A stretch of DNA of 47,023 nucleotides. Origin: Jaenimonas drosophilae. Lineage: Eukaryota; Euglenozoa; Kinetoplastea; Trypanosomatida; Trypanosomatidae. Location: positions 1 through 47,023 of the forward strand of contig JASAON010001524.1 in the NCBI GenBank assembly GCA_030849065.1, written 5' to 3'. A model generated the notes under the pieces. The model ran no database searches. It was not told the DNA's origin and was given only the letters and a program-made list of their open reading frames with translations. Position numbers and translations under genes: made by a program. Each line of letters opens with the position of its first letter. Positions within the stretch are counted from its first letter, which is position 1. Shown here in pieces: positions 19,520 to 28,174 of the stretch.

Positions 19520-21240
19520 GACTCGTGAGAAACTTGAGACGCAGAACGTGCGGTAGGAATGGCCTCACCCAGCAATCAACCACGCTCAGCAGCAGCACTT
19601 CACAGCACAGCGGCCTCAGAGATAGAGAAAGGAAGAAACGTGAAGAAAAGTTAGAATACATGCATTTATTAGCACACATTCAATATCAAAGCCACAGCGC
19701 ATGAGCACGTGTGCCCCCCCCCTCCGCAACATGCGGCGGAGTACAGCATCAACCCCCTCTCGCGAGGGGCATCATGGCAGATCTTTGTTTTGTACTCGAC
19801 GAAATGCGTATTTACTACGGGCATCAGCAAAAACAAAAATAATAAATCCATCTCGGTGTTGAGGCTGCCTCTCCCCCCTCCCCCAGCCCACATCCACGTA
19901 CACGGCAGATATAGCCCAGAGCATCCTGTGTGGATGACGTGTTGTGGATCGTGGATGAGGTCCTCAATGCAGGGGCCGATCCATGGATATGATGTGGTGA
20001 TGGGAATGTCGCTGTCTTGGTCCGCAGCCTTCCTCTCCCCTCCACGTGGAAGAGCGTGTGGATGGAATTTGTTGTGTTTTTTTGATTGTTTGTTTGGTTT
20101 GACCACGAGGTAACAGAAGAAGAAAAAATAAAGGATCAAAAAAATCGTTGCCAATCACAACGAGGAGAGACTCTACCTTTGAGTGAGCTGCAGCTGCTCA
20201 TGTCGTGCAATAATCAGGTGTGAAGCAGGGCACGAACACCAACGAGGGCCACCAAACAACAAAAAAGAGGAACTAGCAACCGCAGTCCCTGTTCCACATG
20301 TTCAAGTGCGTTGAGTGTTCGCTCATGTCTGACAGACGAGGGTAGGGACGCGGGTATAGAGGAGAAGGACGAACCGGAACCGGGCCCATGACAATAGAAG
20401 CAGGTAGTCACGGACATGTAGCGGCCCTCCTTCAACAACCAGAACCCAGAGCCCCACCTTCTCTGCCCGCTTCAGAACAGGCATTTTTTCGACGGCGGTA
20501 CGTTACCGTCATCGAATTGCAAACGTGAAGTGAAGAGAGAGAGGGAGAATAGTCGATAAGCACTGCAATTTGATGTGTGTGGTGTGTGTGAGCCTCTCTC
20601 CACACCCACACACAAGTAGCCTACATGATGGGTTTGCTCCATTCCTTTTCTCTTCGCTTTCCCAAAATAACTTTGTTGTTGTTGTTGTTGTTGTTTTTTT
20701 GTGTTTTTCCAACTGTCATTAGCCAATACATGACAGGTTTTGTGGGGCGATACACGGACTCCCACCGCCACATTTTCCTTCGGATATTGCAGCTGCGAAC
20801 AACTGCTTGGGCGGTGAGGCCGGTCTATGCGTGGGGGGTGGCCCTTCAACCCTGCCAAGCCCTCCACCAACACACGGCGTACTCTCCACACATAACCCCC
20901 GCGTACGCACTTGTGTGCGTAAAAAGGAAGAGGGGGAGGGGGGAGGAAGAGGGCATGAGAAGGGGGGAGATAGAATGGCACTCCATGAGCACATCAAACA
21001 CTCACACAGCATCCCAGCCACCACCCCCGAAACACATCTCCATCGGAAAAAAGAACGAAAAATATCCATTGTACAGGGGTGCCCCCTCCTCCTCCGGGGC
21101 CGTGCTACCGTGGGACAATACCAGACGACCGAGAAGAACGCGCGGAGTCATTTTCCGCAAGCAAGCACGTTTCAGTTGTTTCACAACCAACTTCCTAATA
21201 ACTTCTCACGTTTTCAACCCCTGTGAGGGAGTGCCGGTAC
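19520..21240. other. Longest intergenic region (1.7 kb), one low-confidence small ORF inside
   Basis: 1721 bp. Contents: C8 run near 19715, T/GTT-rich run near 20670-20702, purine-rich plus-strand block near 20925-20970, and a possible 67-residue ORF at 20214-20417 listed separately. I see no other coding signal. Confidence 0.55.
20214..20417 (-). CDS. Possible small tail-anchored membrane protein (low confidence)
   Basis: 67-residue frame starting at an ATG (20417). It has a Ser/Pro-rich N-terminal half with a CFYC motif and ends in one hydrophobic segment (LLVPLFCCLVALVGVRALL), as in tail-anchored proteins. It lies mid-way in an otherwise empty 1.7 kb gap, leaving room for UTRs on both sides. 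Against it: no clear pyrimidine tract/AG precedes it and I recognise no family. It may be chance. Confidence 0.25.
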   Translation of the reverse strand: MSVTTCFYCHGPGSGSSFSSIPASLPSSVRHERTLNALEHVEQGLRLLVPLFCCLVALVGVRALLHT

Positions 21241-22911
21241 TTACTCCTGTTCCAACTTGCTCTCCTCAATGCGCTTCTTCGCAGCGGCAAGTGCCTTATC
21301 CTGCTCCGCCCGCTCCTTCTTCTGCTTGTCCTCACGTTCCTTACGGGCACGTTCGTACTCGGCCTTCTCCACGAAGTTGTACTTGCGCGCAAGCTGCTGC
21401 AGCACATACAGGCGCTTAGCCTCTAGGTCCTTCATGCGCTCATCCTGATTCTCCTTCCGCTGCGCATCGGCACGCTCCCGCTCCTCCTGGGCCTGCTTCG
21501 CGCGGGACTCCTGAAGGCGCTTGTTGCGCTCTTCTGCATCGCCCTCTGCGGCACGGCGCTCATTGACCAGAGCCTTCTGCGCCTCCTTCTGTCGCTCTTG
21601 CTCCTCCTCCAAACGCTTGCGCTCCTCCTCACGGCGCTTCCGTTCCTCCTCAGCCTCACGGTCAGCATCGGCAGCAGACTCACGGGACTTCTTCGCGGCG
21701 TTCTTCTCATTCTCAACGCGGCGCTTGCGCTCCTCCTCAGTCTCCTTCTGGTCCTTCTCAAGACGCTCACGGAGCTCGCGCTTCTCAGCCTCGGACTGCT
21801 CACGCAGGCGCTTGGCCTCCTNCTCGGACTGCTCACGCAGGCGCTTGGCCTCCTCCTCACGCTCGGCCTTCATCTTTTCGCGAGACAGACGGGCATCCTC
21901 CTTCTGCTTCTGCACCTGCTCAAGGCGTTGCTTCTCGGCTTCCTCGCGCTCCTCCTGGGCACGCTTGCGCTCTTCCTCACGGCGCTTGCGCTCCTCAGCA
22001 GCAGAGTCGTCCTCCTTCGTATCACGGGACTTCTTTGCAGCCTCGCGCTCCTCGGCCACACGGCGCTTGGCCTCCTCCTCGGCCTCTTTTTCCTGTTCTT
22101 CCTGGAGTTCTCGTAGCTTTCGCTTCTCCGCCTCAATCCGCTCTCTGCGCTTCTTCATTTCCTCCTCGCGCTCAGCCTTCATCTTCTCGCGTGCAAGGCG
22201 GGCCTCCTCCTTCTGCTTCTGCACTTGCTCAAGACGCTGCTTCTCGTCTTGAGCACGCTGCTCTTGGAGGCGCTTACGGTCTTCCTCACGGAGGCGGCGG
22301 TCCTCGGCTGCCTGCTTTTCAGCCTCAGATTCCGCAGCCTCACGGGACTTCTTCGCATCCATCTCTTCAGCAGCACGGCGCTTGCGCTCCTCCTCGGCCT
22401 CCTTCTCATGCTGCTCTTGGAGTTCACGGAGCTCGCGTTTCTCAGCCTCAATTTGTTCGCGCAGGCGCTTAGCCTCCTCCTCACGGTCGGCCTTCATCTT
22501 TTCACGAGAAATGCGGGCCTCCTCCCTCTGCTTTTGTACCTGCTCAAGACGCTGCTTCTCGGCCTCGGCGCGCTCCTCCTGGACGCGCTTGCGCTCTTCC
22601 TCCATTGACTTGCGTTCCTCCTCTAGCTCCTTTTCGCGCTTCTGTTGCTTCTGCTGTAGTGCCTGGCGGCGACCCTCGTCTTGTTGACGGAGTTGCTCAT
22701 TGCGCTTGCGGGCGGCTTCCGCCTCCTGCTGGCGCTTCTCTGCCATCTCTTCCTGCACACGGCGGCGAAGCTCACGCTCTTCCTGGGCCATCTCCTCGGC
22801 CGTGGATGGGCGGTCCTTCTTCAGTAGACGCTTGTTGGTGGTATCAAAAACCTCCTTGGGGATGTCATCCTCTGCCGCTGGACGCGGCGATTCACGAGCG
22901 GCGGTCACCAT
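21241..22911 (-). CDS. Highly charged repetitive coiled-coil protein
   Basis: 556 residues from the ATG at 22911. Almost entirely E/K/R/Q-rich and predicted to be one long helix or coiled coil from about residue 40. It contains three ~104-residue repeats anchored by EKQRLEQVQKQ (near 118, 223, 326), SREKMKAEREEE and a KKSR motif. The C-terminus (ARKYNFVEKAEYERARKERE) resembles the end of the 139-residue protein encoded just upstream. One codon is ambiguous because of an N at 21822. Family not recognised; a structural or cytoskeletal role is only a guess from composition. Confidence 0.85.
   Translation of the reverse strand: MVTAARESPRPAAEDDIPKEVFDTTNKRLLKKDRPSTAEEMAQEERELRRRVQEEMAEKRQQEAEAARKRNEQLRQQDEGRRQALQQKQQKREKELEEERKSMEEERKRVQEERAEAEKQRLEQVQKQREEARISREKMKADREEEAKRLREQIEAEKRELRELQEQHEKEAEEERKRRAAEEMDAKKSREAAESEAEKQAAEDRRLREEDRKRLQEQRAQDEKQRLEQVQKQKEEARLAREKMKAEREEEMKKRRERIEAEKRKLRELQEEQEKEAEEEAKRRVAEEREAAKKSRDTKEDDSAAEERKRREEERKRAQEEREEAEKQRLEQVQKQKEDARLSREKMKAEREEEAKRLREQSEXEAKRLREQSEAEKRELRERLEKDQKETEEERKRRVENEKNAAKKSRESAADADREAEEERKRREEERKRLEEEQERQKEAQKALVNERRAAEGDAEERNKRLQESRAKQAQEERERADAQRKENQDERMKDLEAKRLYVLQQLARKYNFVEKAEYERARKEREDKQKKERAEQDKALAAAKKRIEESKLEQE
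21628..22605 (-). repeat. Three ~312-bp in-frame coding repeats
   Basis: Three diverged ~104-residue units (residues ~103-206, 207-312, 313-428 of the coiled-coil protein), recognised by the recurring EKQRLEQVQKQ and AEKREL/KL motifs. Divergence between units shows an old duplication, except for the recent 33-bp doubling in unit three. Confidence 0.8.
21790..21855 (-). repeat. 33-bp perfect tandem duplication containing an ambiguous base
   Basis: Two identical 33-bp units (21790-21822 and 21823-21855), differing only where the first has N at 21822. They add 11 residues (EAKRLREQSE plus one). The N falls in a codon reading nAG, so Glu, Lys, Gln or, if T on the coding strand, stop; Glu is expected from the repeat. 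Confidence 0.9.
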
Positions 22912-24010
22912 CTCGTGTGAGGTTAGGGGTATGGAAGGGTGTGGGATGTGTATGATCCAAGAGGCTGAAGAAAGCCGAATCAGGAGAAAGAGGGGATTGA
23001 CTGCTTAAGAAGATTGAGGCAGTTGTTTGTCGTTTTTTTTTGTGTGTGTTTTGAAGAGAAATCTTCGCGGACGGTACAGAAAGCGTTGACCTTACATTTA
23101 CACAACACAACACATCGTGTGAGATAAGGGAAGAGAGAGAGAGGGGGGAGAAAAGGTTCCAATGTCATGAGCAGATTGATCTAGTATGAACGGCACGCAC
23201 CTCTGTGCCATTGAAACTCCACATCACACGGAGAGAGAGGTAGACTTTCGGGACTGGCAGGAATCGTTGATTGAAGGGGAAAAGGGGGGAGCAGTGAAGG
23301 GATACCTGAAGAAAAAGCCAAACGGGCTCTGACATTGAAGCCCCCTACGACTGGTACGCTTCGTAGGAATCCCTTCATCTTCCAGCTCCCTTCCGTTAAA
23401 GAAATGAGCCACGAGGATAGAAAGTAGGTGGCGGCCCAGCGCTGTCAGTACCCTATGACGCCACCTTCTCTACACCGTCTGCCTTGATACTGATCAAGAA
23501 AAAAAAAAGAGAAAACAATCAAACAAAAAAGTCGGAAGTTTTCATAAATAGAGAAATGCTCGACTACATCGTGCCTCCGAGAAAATCCCAAAACACCCAT
23601 AGGCCCTGCACGTGTATTTCCCAACACTTCCGCGTTGACACGCATGTGTGAAGGGGGAGAGCAACATGGTCGTGGGGAGGCTTGCCTCTCAATTCCCACA
23701 AGCACAACCTGATTGCGCTGCCCATCTACCATTAATCTGTACTGCGTTGAAAAAGGACATTGAAAAAACAACACGGGGTGCTTTGAGCTGTGCCAATCCA
23801 GCGCGACAGAAAAAAACAATGCTCACAGGACTGAGCACACAGGACGGTTGTTGGCATTGGGAAACAGGTGCAGTGCCATCGCGAAGCAAATGAAGAGGTT
23901 CAGAGCCAGTTTTCGCGAGGTACTTCACCATTCTTCGTCGAGAATAAACACGACGGGGTTAGGGTGCCGTTGGATTAGGGCACTTCCTTTGGAGGGAAGG
24001 GTGCATGTCA
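22912..24010. other. Intergenic region between the two charged-protein genes
   Basis: 1099 bp. Minus-strand A run at about 23031-23040 and T run near 23500-23508 (plus-strand A). No gene supported; frames such as the one near 23445-23819 lack domain signals. Confidence 0.6.
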
Positions 24011-24430
24011 TTACTTGCGGCTCTTCGTGAGGCGCTCCTTGCGCTTCTCCTGGGCGGCACGACGCTCCTTCTCGTGCTCAAGGAACTCCTTGTGGTGCTC
24101 CTTGCGCTTCTCCTCCTCCTTCTCCTCCTTCTTCTTGCGCTCGCTTTCGTACTCAGACTTGTCCACCACCTTGTACTTGCCCTGAAGGCTCTCGCGGATG
24201 CGGCGGCGGCGGTCCTCCAGCTCATCGTACTCAATCACGTGCACCTCATGCACATCAGCCGCACGGCGCTCCTTGTCCTTCACGATCTCTTCAGGGACGC
24301 CCTTCTCTGGCTCGTCAATACGGAGAAGCATCTTGTCGGCATCCTCGTCCTTCTCGGGCTTCACATCGGGGTTGGCCTCCGCACGGGGGACGCTCAGGCG
24401 GTCATACCAGGGCTTTGAGTTCTGAGACAT
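24011..24430 (-). CDS. Small charged protein sharing a C-terminal module with its neighbour
   Basis: 139 residues from the ATG at 24430, preceded by a good splice acceptor. The N-terminal part (MSQNSKPWYDRLSVPR) is neutral to acidic; residues ~60-139 are strongly charged and helical. The segment GKYKVVDKSEYESERKKKE (near 83-101) aligns with RKYNFVEKAEYERARKERE near the end of the repetitive coiled-coil protein encoded next downstream in transcription. The two probably derive from a common ancestor, or share a targeting or binding module. Not recognised as a named family. It ends in a lysine/arginine-rich tail. Confidence 0.85.
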   Translation of the reverse strand: MSQNSKPWYDRLSVPRAEANPDVKPEKDEDADKMLLRIDEPEKGVPEEIVKDKERRAADVHEVHVIEYDELEDRRRRIRESLQGKYKVVDKSEYESERKKKEEKEEEKRKEHHKEFLEHEKERRAAQEKRKERLTKSRK

Positions 24431-24477
24431 GGTTGTAGTTTGGGGATGAAGTTGAAGAGGGGCTTGTGAGAGCTAAT

Positions 24478-24511
24478 CTAGATGAGAGAGAAAACAGAGG
24501 GGGTAGAGGGC
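24478..24511 (-). promoter_or_regulatory. Predicted spliced-leader acceptor for the 139-residue protein gene
   Basis: Minus-strand CT-rich tract (24511-24481) ending in TCTAG, with AG at 24479-24478, 47 nt before the ATG at 24430. Confidence 0.55.
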
Positions 24512-24705
24512 AATGGAAGTTAAGCAGCACACACAAAAAGGAAATAAGGAAGCAGCTTCTACACGAAGTCCTCGCACATTCTCAGTGAAGTGGCCATGGC
24601 AATTTAGATCAAAATGATGACAGAAACCAAGAATGTACCGAGATGACCACAGCCTAGGCTATTGCATCGACACTTCCACGGCAAATTTCCGTACTTCATA
24701 GGGCT

Positions 24706-24879
24706 TTAACGGAGCTTGGTGAAGCCAATCTTCTCGGCGTTCTCACGGAAGCACTGACGGCAGATGTTGAGCTCGTACTTGCGGATGATAGCCTTCTGGT
24801 TAGAGCAGATGACGCAGTGGCGGGAGCCCTTGCCCATGCCAATCTTCTGGCGGGAGCGCCATTGATCAAGGTGGCCCAT
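24706..24879 (-). CDS. RPS29: 40S ribosomal protein S29 (uS14)
   Basis: 57 residues from the ATG at 24879, the usual length of eukaryotic S29. Zinc-binding cysteines C22, C25, C40 and C43 (HCVICSNQ...NICRQCF) are present, as is the conserved GKGSRHC lead-in and the C-terminal IGFTKLR. It sits in the small-subunit head near the mRNA channel. An upstream in-frame extension exists but lies before the splice acceptor, so it is not used. Confidence 0.97.
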   Translation of the reverse strand: MGHLDQWRSRQKIGMGKGSRHCVICSNQKAIIRKYELNICRQCFRENAEKIGFTKLR

Positions 24880-24901
24880 GGTTTTCTTTGTGGAGTGGTA
24901 C

Positions 24902-24970
24902 CTGTGAATACGAGTAAACCAACACGAACAATCGAATGCGAAAGAAAGTAAGGAGAGAGAGAGAAGAAAG
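24902..24970 (-). promoter_or_regulatory. Predicted spliced-leader acceptor for RPS29
   Basis: A strong minus-strand CT tract (24970-24940) is followed by no AG until CACAG at 24903-24902, 22 nt before the RPS29 ATG. This short leader fits a highly expressed ribosomal protein gene and fixes the start. Confidence 0.65.
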
Positions 24971-25075
24971 TGGTACCATGACATGCACTGAAAATAACTT
25001 TGTCCGTGCCCGTCAGCCTACTCAGTTCATGCTATCGTTGACCCAACACTTCCGATCATGCTAATTCTGTGATAC

Positions 25076-27910
25076 TCATGCAAACTCATCCAAGGCAGTT
25101 AAAAGAATAGCTTGTGTGCCGATGTACGTCTTGCTCCCCTCACCACTCCCATCTACTGGGCTGTAGTACTCCCACCAACGTCCACCTCGTCGCACAACCT
25201 CCACAACTGCACGTCGCACTTGCACGTAGAATGCCTCCATAGCAGCCTTCAGGGAGTCATCGAGGAGTTCCGCCTTGGTCAAGTATAGCGACTTCAACGA
25301 ATGCAGGAGAAGCATGTTGGTTGACGGCCAAATGTATCCCATCCACAAGTTGTCATGTTCCACTCCATTTGTCCGAGCGTGTCGGACAGACTCGTAGGAA
25401 ACCGACATTAGTCCATAGGGCGTCATCAGCTCCTTTGACGCCAGAGACAGTGTTGCCTTCACTTTGCTGATATCACGCTGCACCACACCCAACAACACGG
25501 GGTAGATATTTGCGTAGCCAACGTAGGGTGAAAATCTTGTTTCCACACAGCCAGAACGGTCAGCATACCGCTGATTCTCTTCATCCCAGTGCATGCGATT
25601 TAGATGGGCCTCCCAATTCACCTGGACGCTCTCAGTGAGGCCGAGATGGCGCAGCTCAATGCGACTGATCAACTGGCTCAGGAGTGCGATCCACGCGAAG
25701 AGGTCCACGTGGGCCTCCATTCGATGCTCTCCAGGACACACATCCCTCGGGTAATCGTCCATGCCACTTGAGGGAAGGCGAGACCCATTACGCGACCTCC
25801 AGCGGTACGTAAGCCAAGTGGACGGGTTTTCCGTTGGCATAACAGGCCACTGCTCCAGGGGAGTACGATTGGTGGAGCAGTTTCGACTGTGTGCGTCGGT
25901 GGCACCGCCACATTGCGTCACGTGCCACCAGGCACGCCAGCGCTTTAGCGACGGAAGCAATTGCCGTAGGAACTCCACGTCAGCTTCGGCCTCAAGCTCC
26001 GTGTACGCCGGGGTATTGCGGACCTTTTTCTTGTTGGCCTTACGGAGACGCTCCGGGCGTCGCTCAATTTCATGGAGAAGCTCCTGCAGTCCCACAAGCA
26101 GCGTGGGCGGGGTTGCAAACGAGATATGTTCAACCCGCAGGGAGGCCGGAACTAGTGAGCGAGTGTATGCAGTGAAGGCAGATCTGGCGGGAATGAAGCC
26201 GCTTACTGGATCCTGAGCACCGAGAAACCACGAAGCAAGCACATCCTTTGCAACCTCCTTGTTCCACCTCGTAAGGACCAGCAGCGGGAGCCCTGTCAGC
26301 CACTGCTGTCCAAAGGCCTCATCCGTTCGAGAGCCCACCAACGATGTAACTTGCTGAACGGCATGTTGAGCAGGCACCACGTCTCTGTCAGAGACGGCGA
26401 CTGCTTTCCCCTGTGCATCCCACGCCGCGTCCACTGAATCCACGGAGCGTAGGTACTGGCCACTACTGACAGACATCGATCCCAATGTTTCGGCCAGCGT
26501 GTACACGCCAATTTGCTCAAACAGCGAGTTGCTTGTGTTGGATACCCCACTTCGCACCCAGCGCCGCACGATCTTCCTGGTATGCTCCTTGATAGCTTTT
26601 TCACGACGACGGAAGCCGTTGGTCAGTTGGCAGGTAGTGAGACGCGCGTCAGAGGCAGCCGCGGGCACAGTGTCCGGGAGAAACGACAACTCCAAGCGGA
26701 AATCTCCATCGTAGGACTTCTTCATCACAATCACATTGTGTTGAACGCCATTCTCACTGGGAAGACGGAAGGACTGCGGATCCTTCTCCTGAATGAAGGA
26801 GAAAGCAGTCGATGGCAAGTCTCGGAGATCCAGGTGCTGCCGCCGCAACTGTTCTGCTGCATGGCCCATGGCGATTCCGCGACCACCCGCCGCAGCACGC
26901 TCCAGAGGCGTGCCCCCAACGGTATCAGAAGACTTCAGCGCAAAAGCCTCGTCTGCATTCACGGAGAGCCCGAAAACCTTCCATGGAGCGGTGTCGAAGA
27001 GGGGGTTGTGGTCATCGTAGGTGGTGAGTCGGAATCCTTCCAGCGCACCCTTGGAATTAACAAATGATCCCGCGACTACTGGGCTCCAGTCACCGTCATT
27101 GTGCACTGCGTCTGGAGACCCCACTTGCAGTGCAGTCTCCTCCGCTGCACTGTTGGCAACGTACAGAACGAGCTCAATCGGGCGAGGGCTCTCATTCCTA
27201 CAGTGAAGACGAACATGCCAGGTGTCGCCCGATGGGCTCTTCAGGAACTCCACCTCCATCGACAGGCCATTCCCACGATCCTCAATCGCCTGCCTTCCAT
27301 AATGAATGCCGTCATGCTTAATCCACCGAACGCTCATCACCTCTGGATCCACGCCACGCTTCTCGGGATTACGAGGGGAGTTCACCTTGTTATGCATAAA
27401 TGGCATGAGGTGCCGAAGTGAATGGGTACGGTCCACATCATACCACGCCAATCCGACCATCAGCGGTTTATCCGCTCGAGACTTCATTGCAAATATTCGG
27501 CTGGGCTCGTAAGTACCCCAGAACATGGTGCGGTTGTACTCCTCCGAGGCAAACAACGGAGGAGCGTTGAAAAAGTCCGCATAACCCTTCTCCATGGACC
27601 CAATGACGGAGTCAGAAAACAGTCGATCTGACGCGCGGCACCTAAGATTCTCCAAGGTAAAAAATGGGGTCGAGCGCAAGACAACAATGAGAGGAACAAC
27701 AAAGAAGATGGCCAAGAACACAGAGTACGTCAGAATACCCCGTCGACGCTCCACTACGATCTTTCGCTTCTCACGATGCTTGAGGGCCCGCTCCGACTCT
27801 GGAGGCATTGACACCATCTCCGTCCCTGGTGTACGCCCCGTGGATGCCACATCAAGGCCCTGCTGTTCCCGCGCGGCTGCAGCAAACACTCGCCTGTCGC
27901 GCATGTGCAT
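25076..27910 (-). CDS. GH63 family glycosidase, mannosyl-oligosaccharide glucosidase (glucosidase I)-like, type II membrane protein
   Basis: 944 residues if started at the ATG at 27910; a further ATG lies at 27904. The frame extends upstream to 27982, but that part crosses a T-rich tract and precedes the first AG, so it should be removed by trans-splicing. A basic cytosolic stretch is followed by a signal-anchor (ILTYSVFLAIFFVVPLIVVL, about 60-79), as in ER glucosidase I. The luminal part has FWGTYEPSRIFAMK (about 130-143) and, near 711-735, SGMDDYPR with downstream HVDLFAWI. The end reads WWEYYSPVDGSGEGSKTYIG. All are hallmarks of GH63 glucosidase I, which trims the outer glucose from N-glycans. 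Oddity: trypanosomatids are known for glucose-free N-glycan donors. Family strong; substrate uncertain. Confidence 0.85.
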   Translation of the reverse strand: MHMRDRRVFAAAAREQQGLDVASTGRTPGTEMVSMPPESERALKHREKRKIVVERRRGILTYSVFLAIFFVVPLIVVLRSTPFFTLENLRCRASDRLFSDSVIGSMEKGYADFFNAPPLFASEEYNRTMFWGTYEPSRIFAMKSRADKPLMVGLAWYDVDRTHSLRHLMPFMHNKVNSPRNPEKRGVDPEVMSVRWIKHDGIHYGRQAIEDRGNGLSMEVEFLKSPSGDTWHVRLHCRNESPRPIELVLYVANSAAEETALQVGSPDAVHNDGDWSPVVAGSFVNSKGALEGFRLTTYDDHNPLFDTAPWKVFGLSVNADEAFALKSSDTVGGTPLERAAAGGRGIAMGHAAEQLRRQHLDLRDLPSTAFSFIQEKDPQSFRLPSENGVQHNVIVMKKSYDGDFRLELSFLPDTVPAAASDARLTTCQLTNGFRRREKAIKEHTRKIVRRWVRSGVSNTSNSLFEQIGVYTLAETLGSMSVSSGQYLRSVDSVDAAWDAQGKAVAVSDRDVVPAQHAVQQVTSLVGSRTDEAFGQQWLTGLPLLVLTRWNKEVAKDVLASWFLGAQDPVSGFIPARSAFTAYTRSLVPASLRVEHISFATPPTLLVGLQELLHEIERRPERLRKANKKKVRNTPAYTELEAEADVEFLRQLLPSLKRWRAWWHVTQCGGATDAHSRNCSTNRTPLEQWPVMPTENPSTWLTYRWRSRNGSRLPSSGMDDYPRDVCPGEHRMEAHVDLFAWIALLSQLISRIELRHLGLTESVQVNWEAHLNRMHWDEENQRYADRSGCVETRFSPYVGYANIYPVLLGVVQRDISKVKATLSLASKELMTPYGLMSVSYESVRHARTNGVEHDNLWMGYIWPSTNMLLLHSLKSLYLTKAELLDDSLKAAMEAFYVQVRRAVVEVVRRGGRWWEYYSPVDGSGEGSKTYIGTQAILLTALDEFA

Positions 27911-27913
27911 GAG

Positions 27914-27978
27914 CTCTCGCACAAACGGCAATGTTAGCAAATTTGTTAGGTGGATATGATGAAAAAAAAAGAAAGAGA
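27914..27978 (-). promoter_or_regulatory. Predicted spliced-leader acceptor deciding the GH63 start
   Basis: Minus-strand T-rich tract (27978-27961) is followed by no AG until GCGAGAG at 27917-27914, only a few nucleotides before the ATG at 27910. The leader would be very short, so the second ATG at 27904 is a fair alternative. Confidence 0.4.
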
Positions 27979-28174
27979 TCAAACAAACCCTAGCAGAGAT
28001 ATCGCTACGGAAAGGAGTATACCGCTTCTCTGGAGAAAAATAAATGCTGAAAAAATGAGCAGAACAAAGGATTTTCAGCTACATGTTCCTCGCATTGAAT
28101 GTCCGCTTCTTCTTAATCAAATCTGGCAACAAGGGAGCCATCTACATGCTTCAGTGCGTGTGCAACAGCTGAAA

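Noticed and set aside
20472..20981. 169-codon minus frame in the 1.7 kb gap
   Set aside because: Low complexity (Pro-rich then Gln repeat from a GTT run), no domain, no acceptor.
23445..23819. 124-codon minus frame between the charged-protein genes
   Set aside because: No domain, poor composition, and a T-rich tract encodes its phenylalanine run.
27911..27982. N-terminal extension of the GH63 frame
   Set aside because: It starts at a non-ATG codon and lies across the T-rich tract upstream of the first AG, so it should not be in the mature mRNA.
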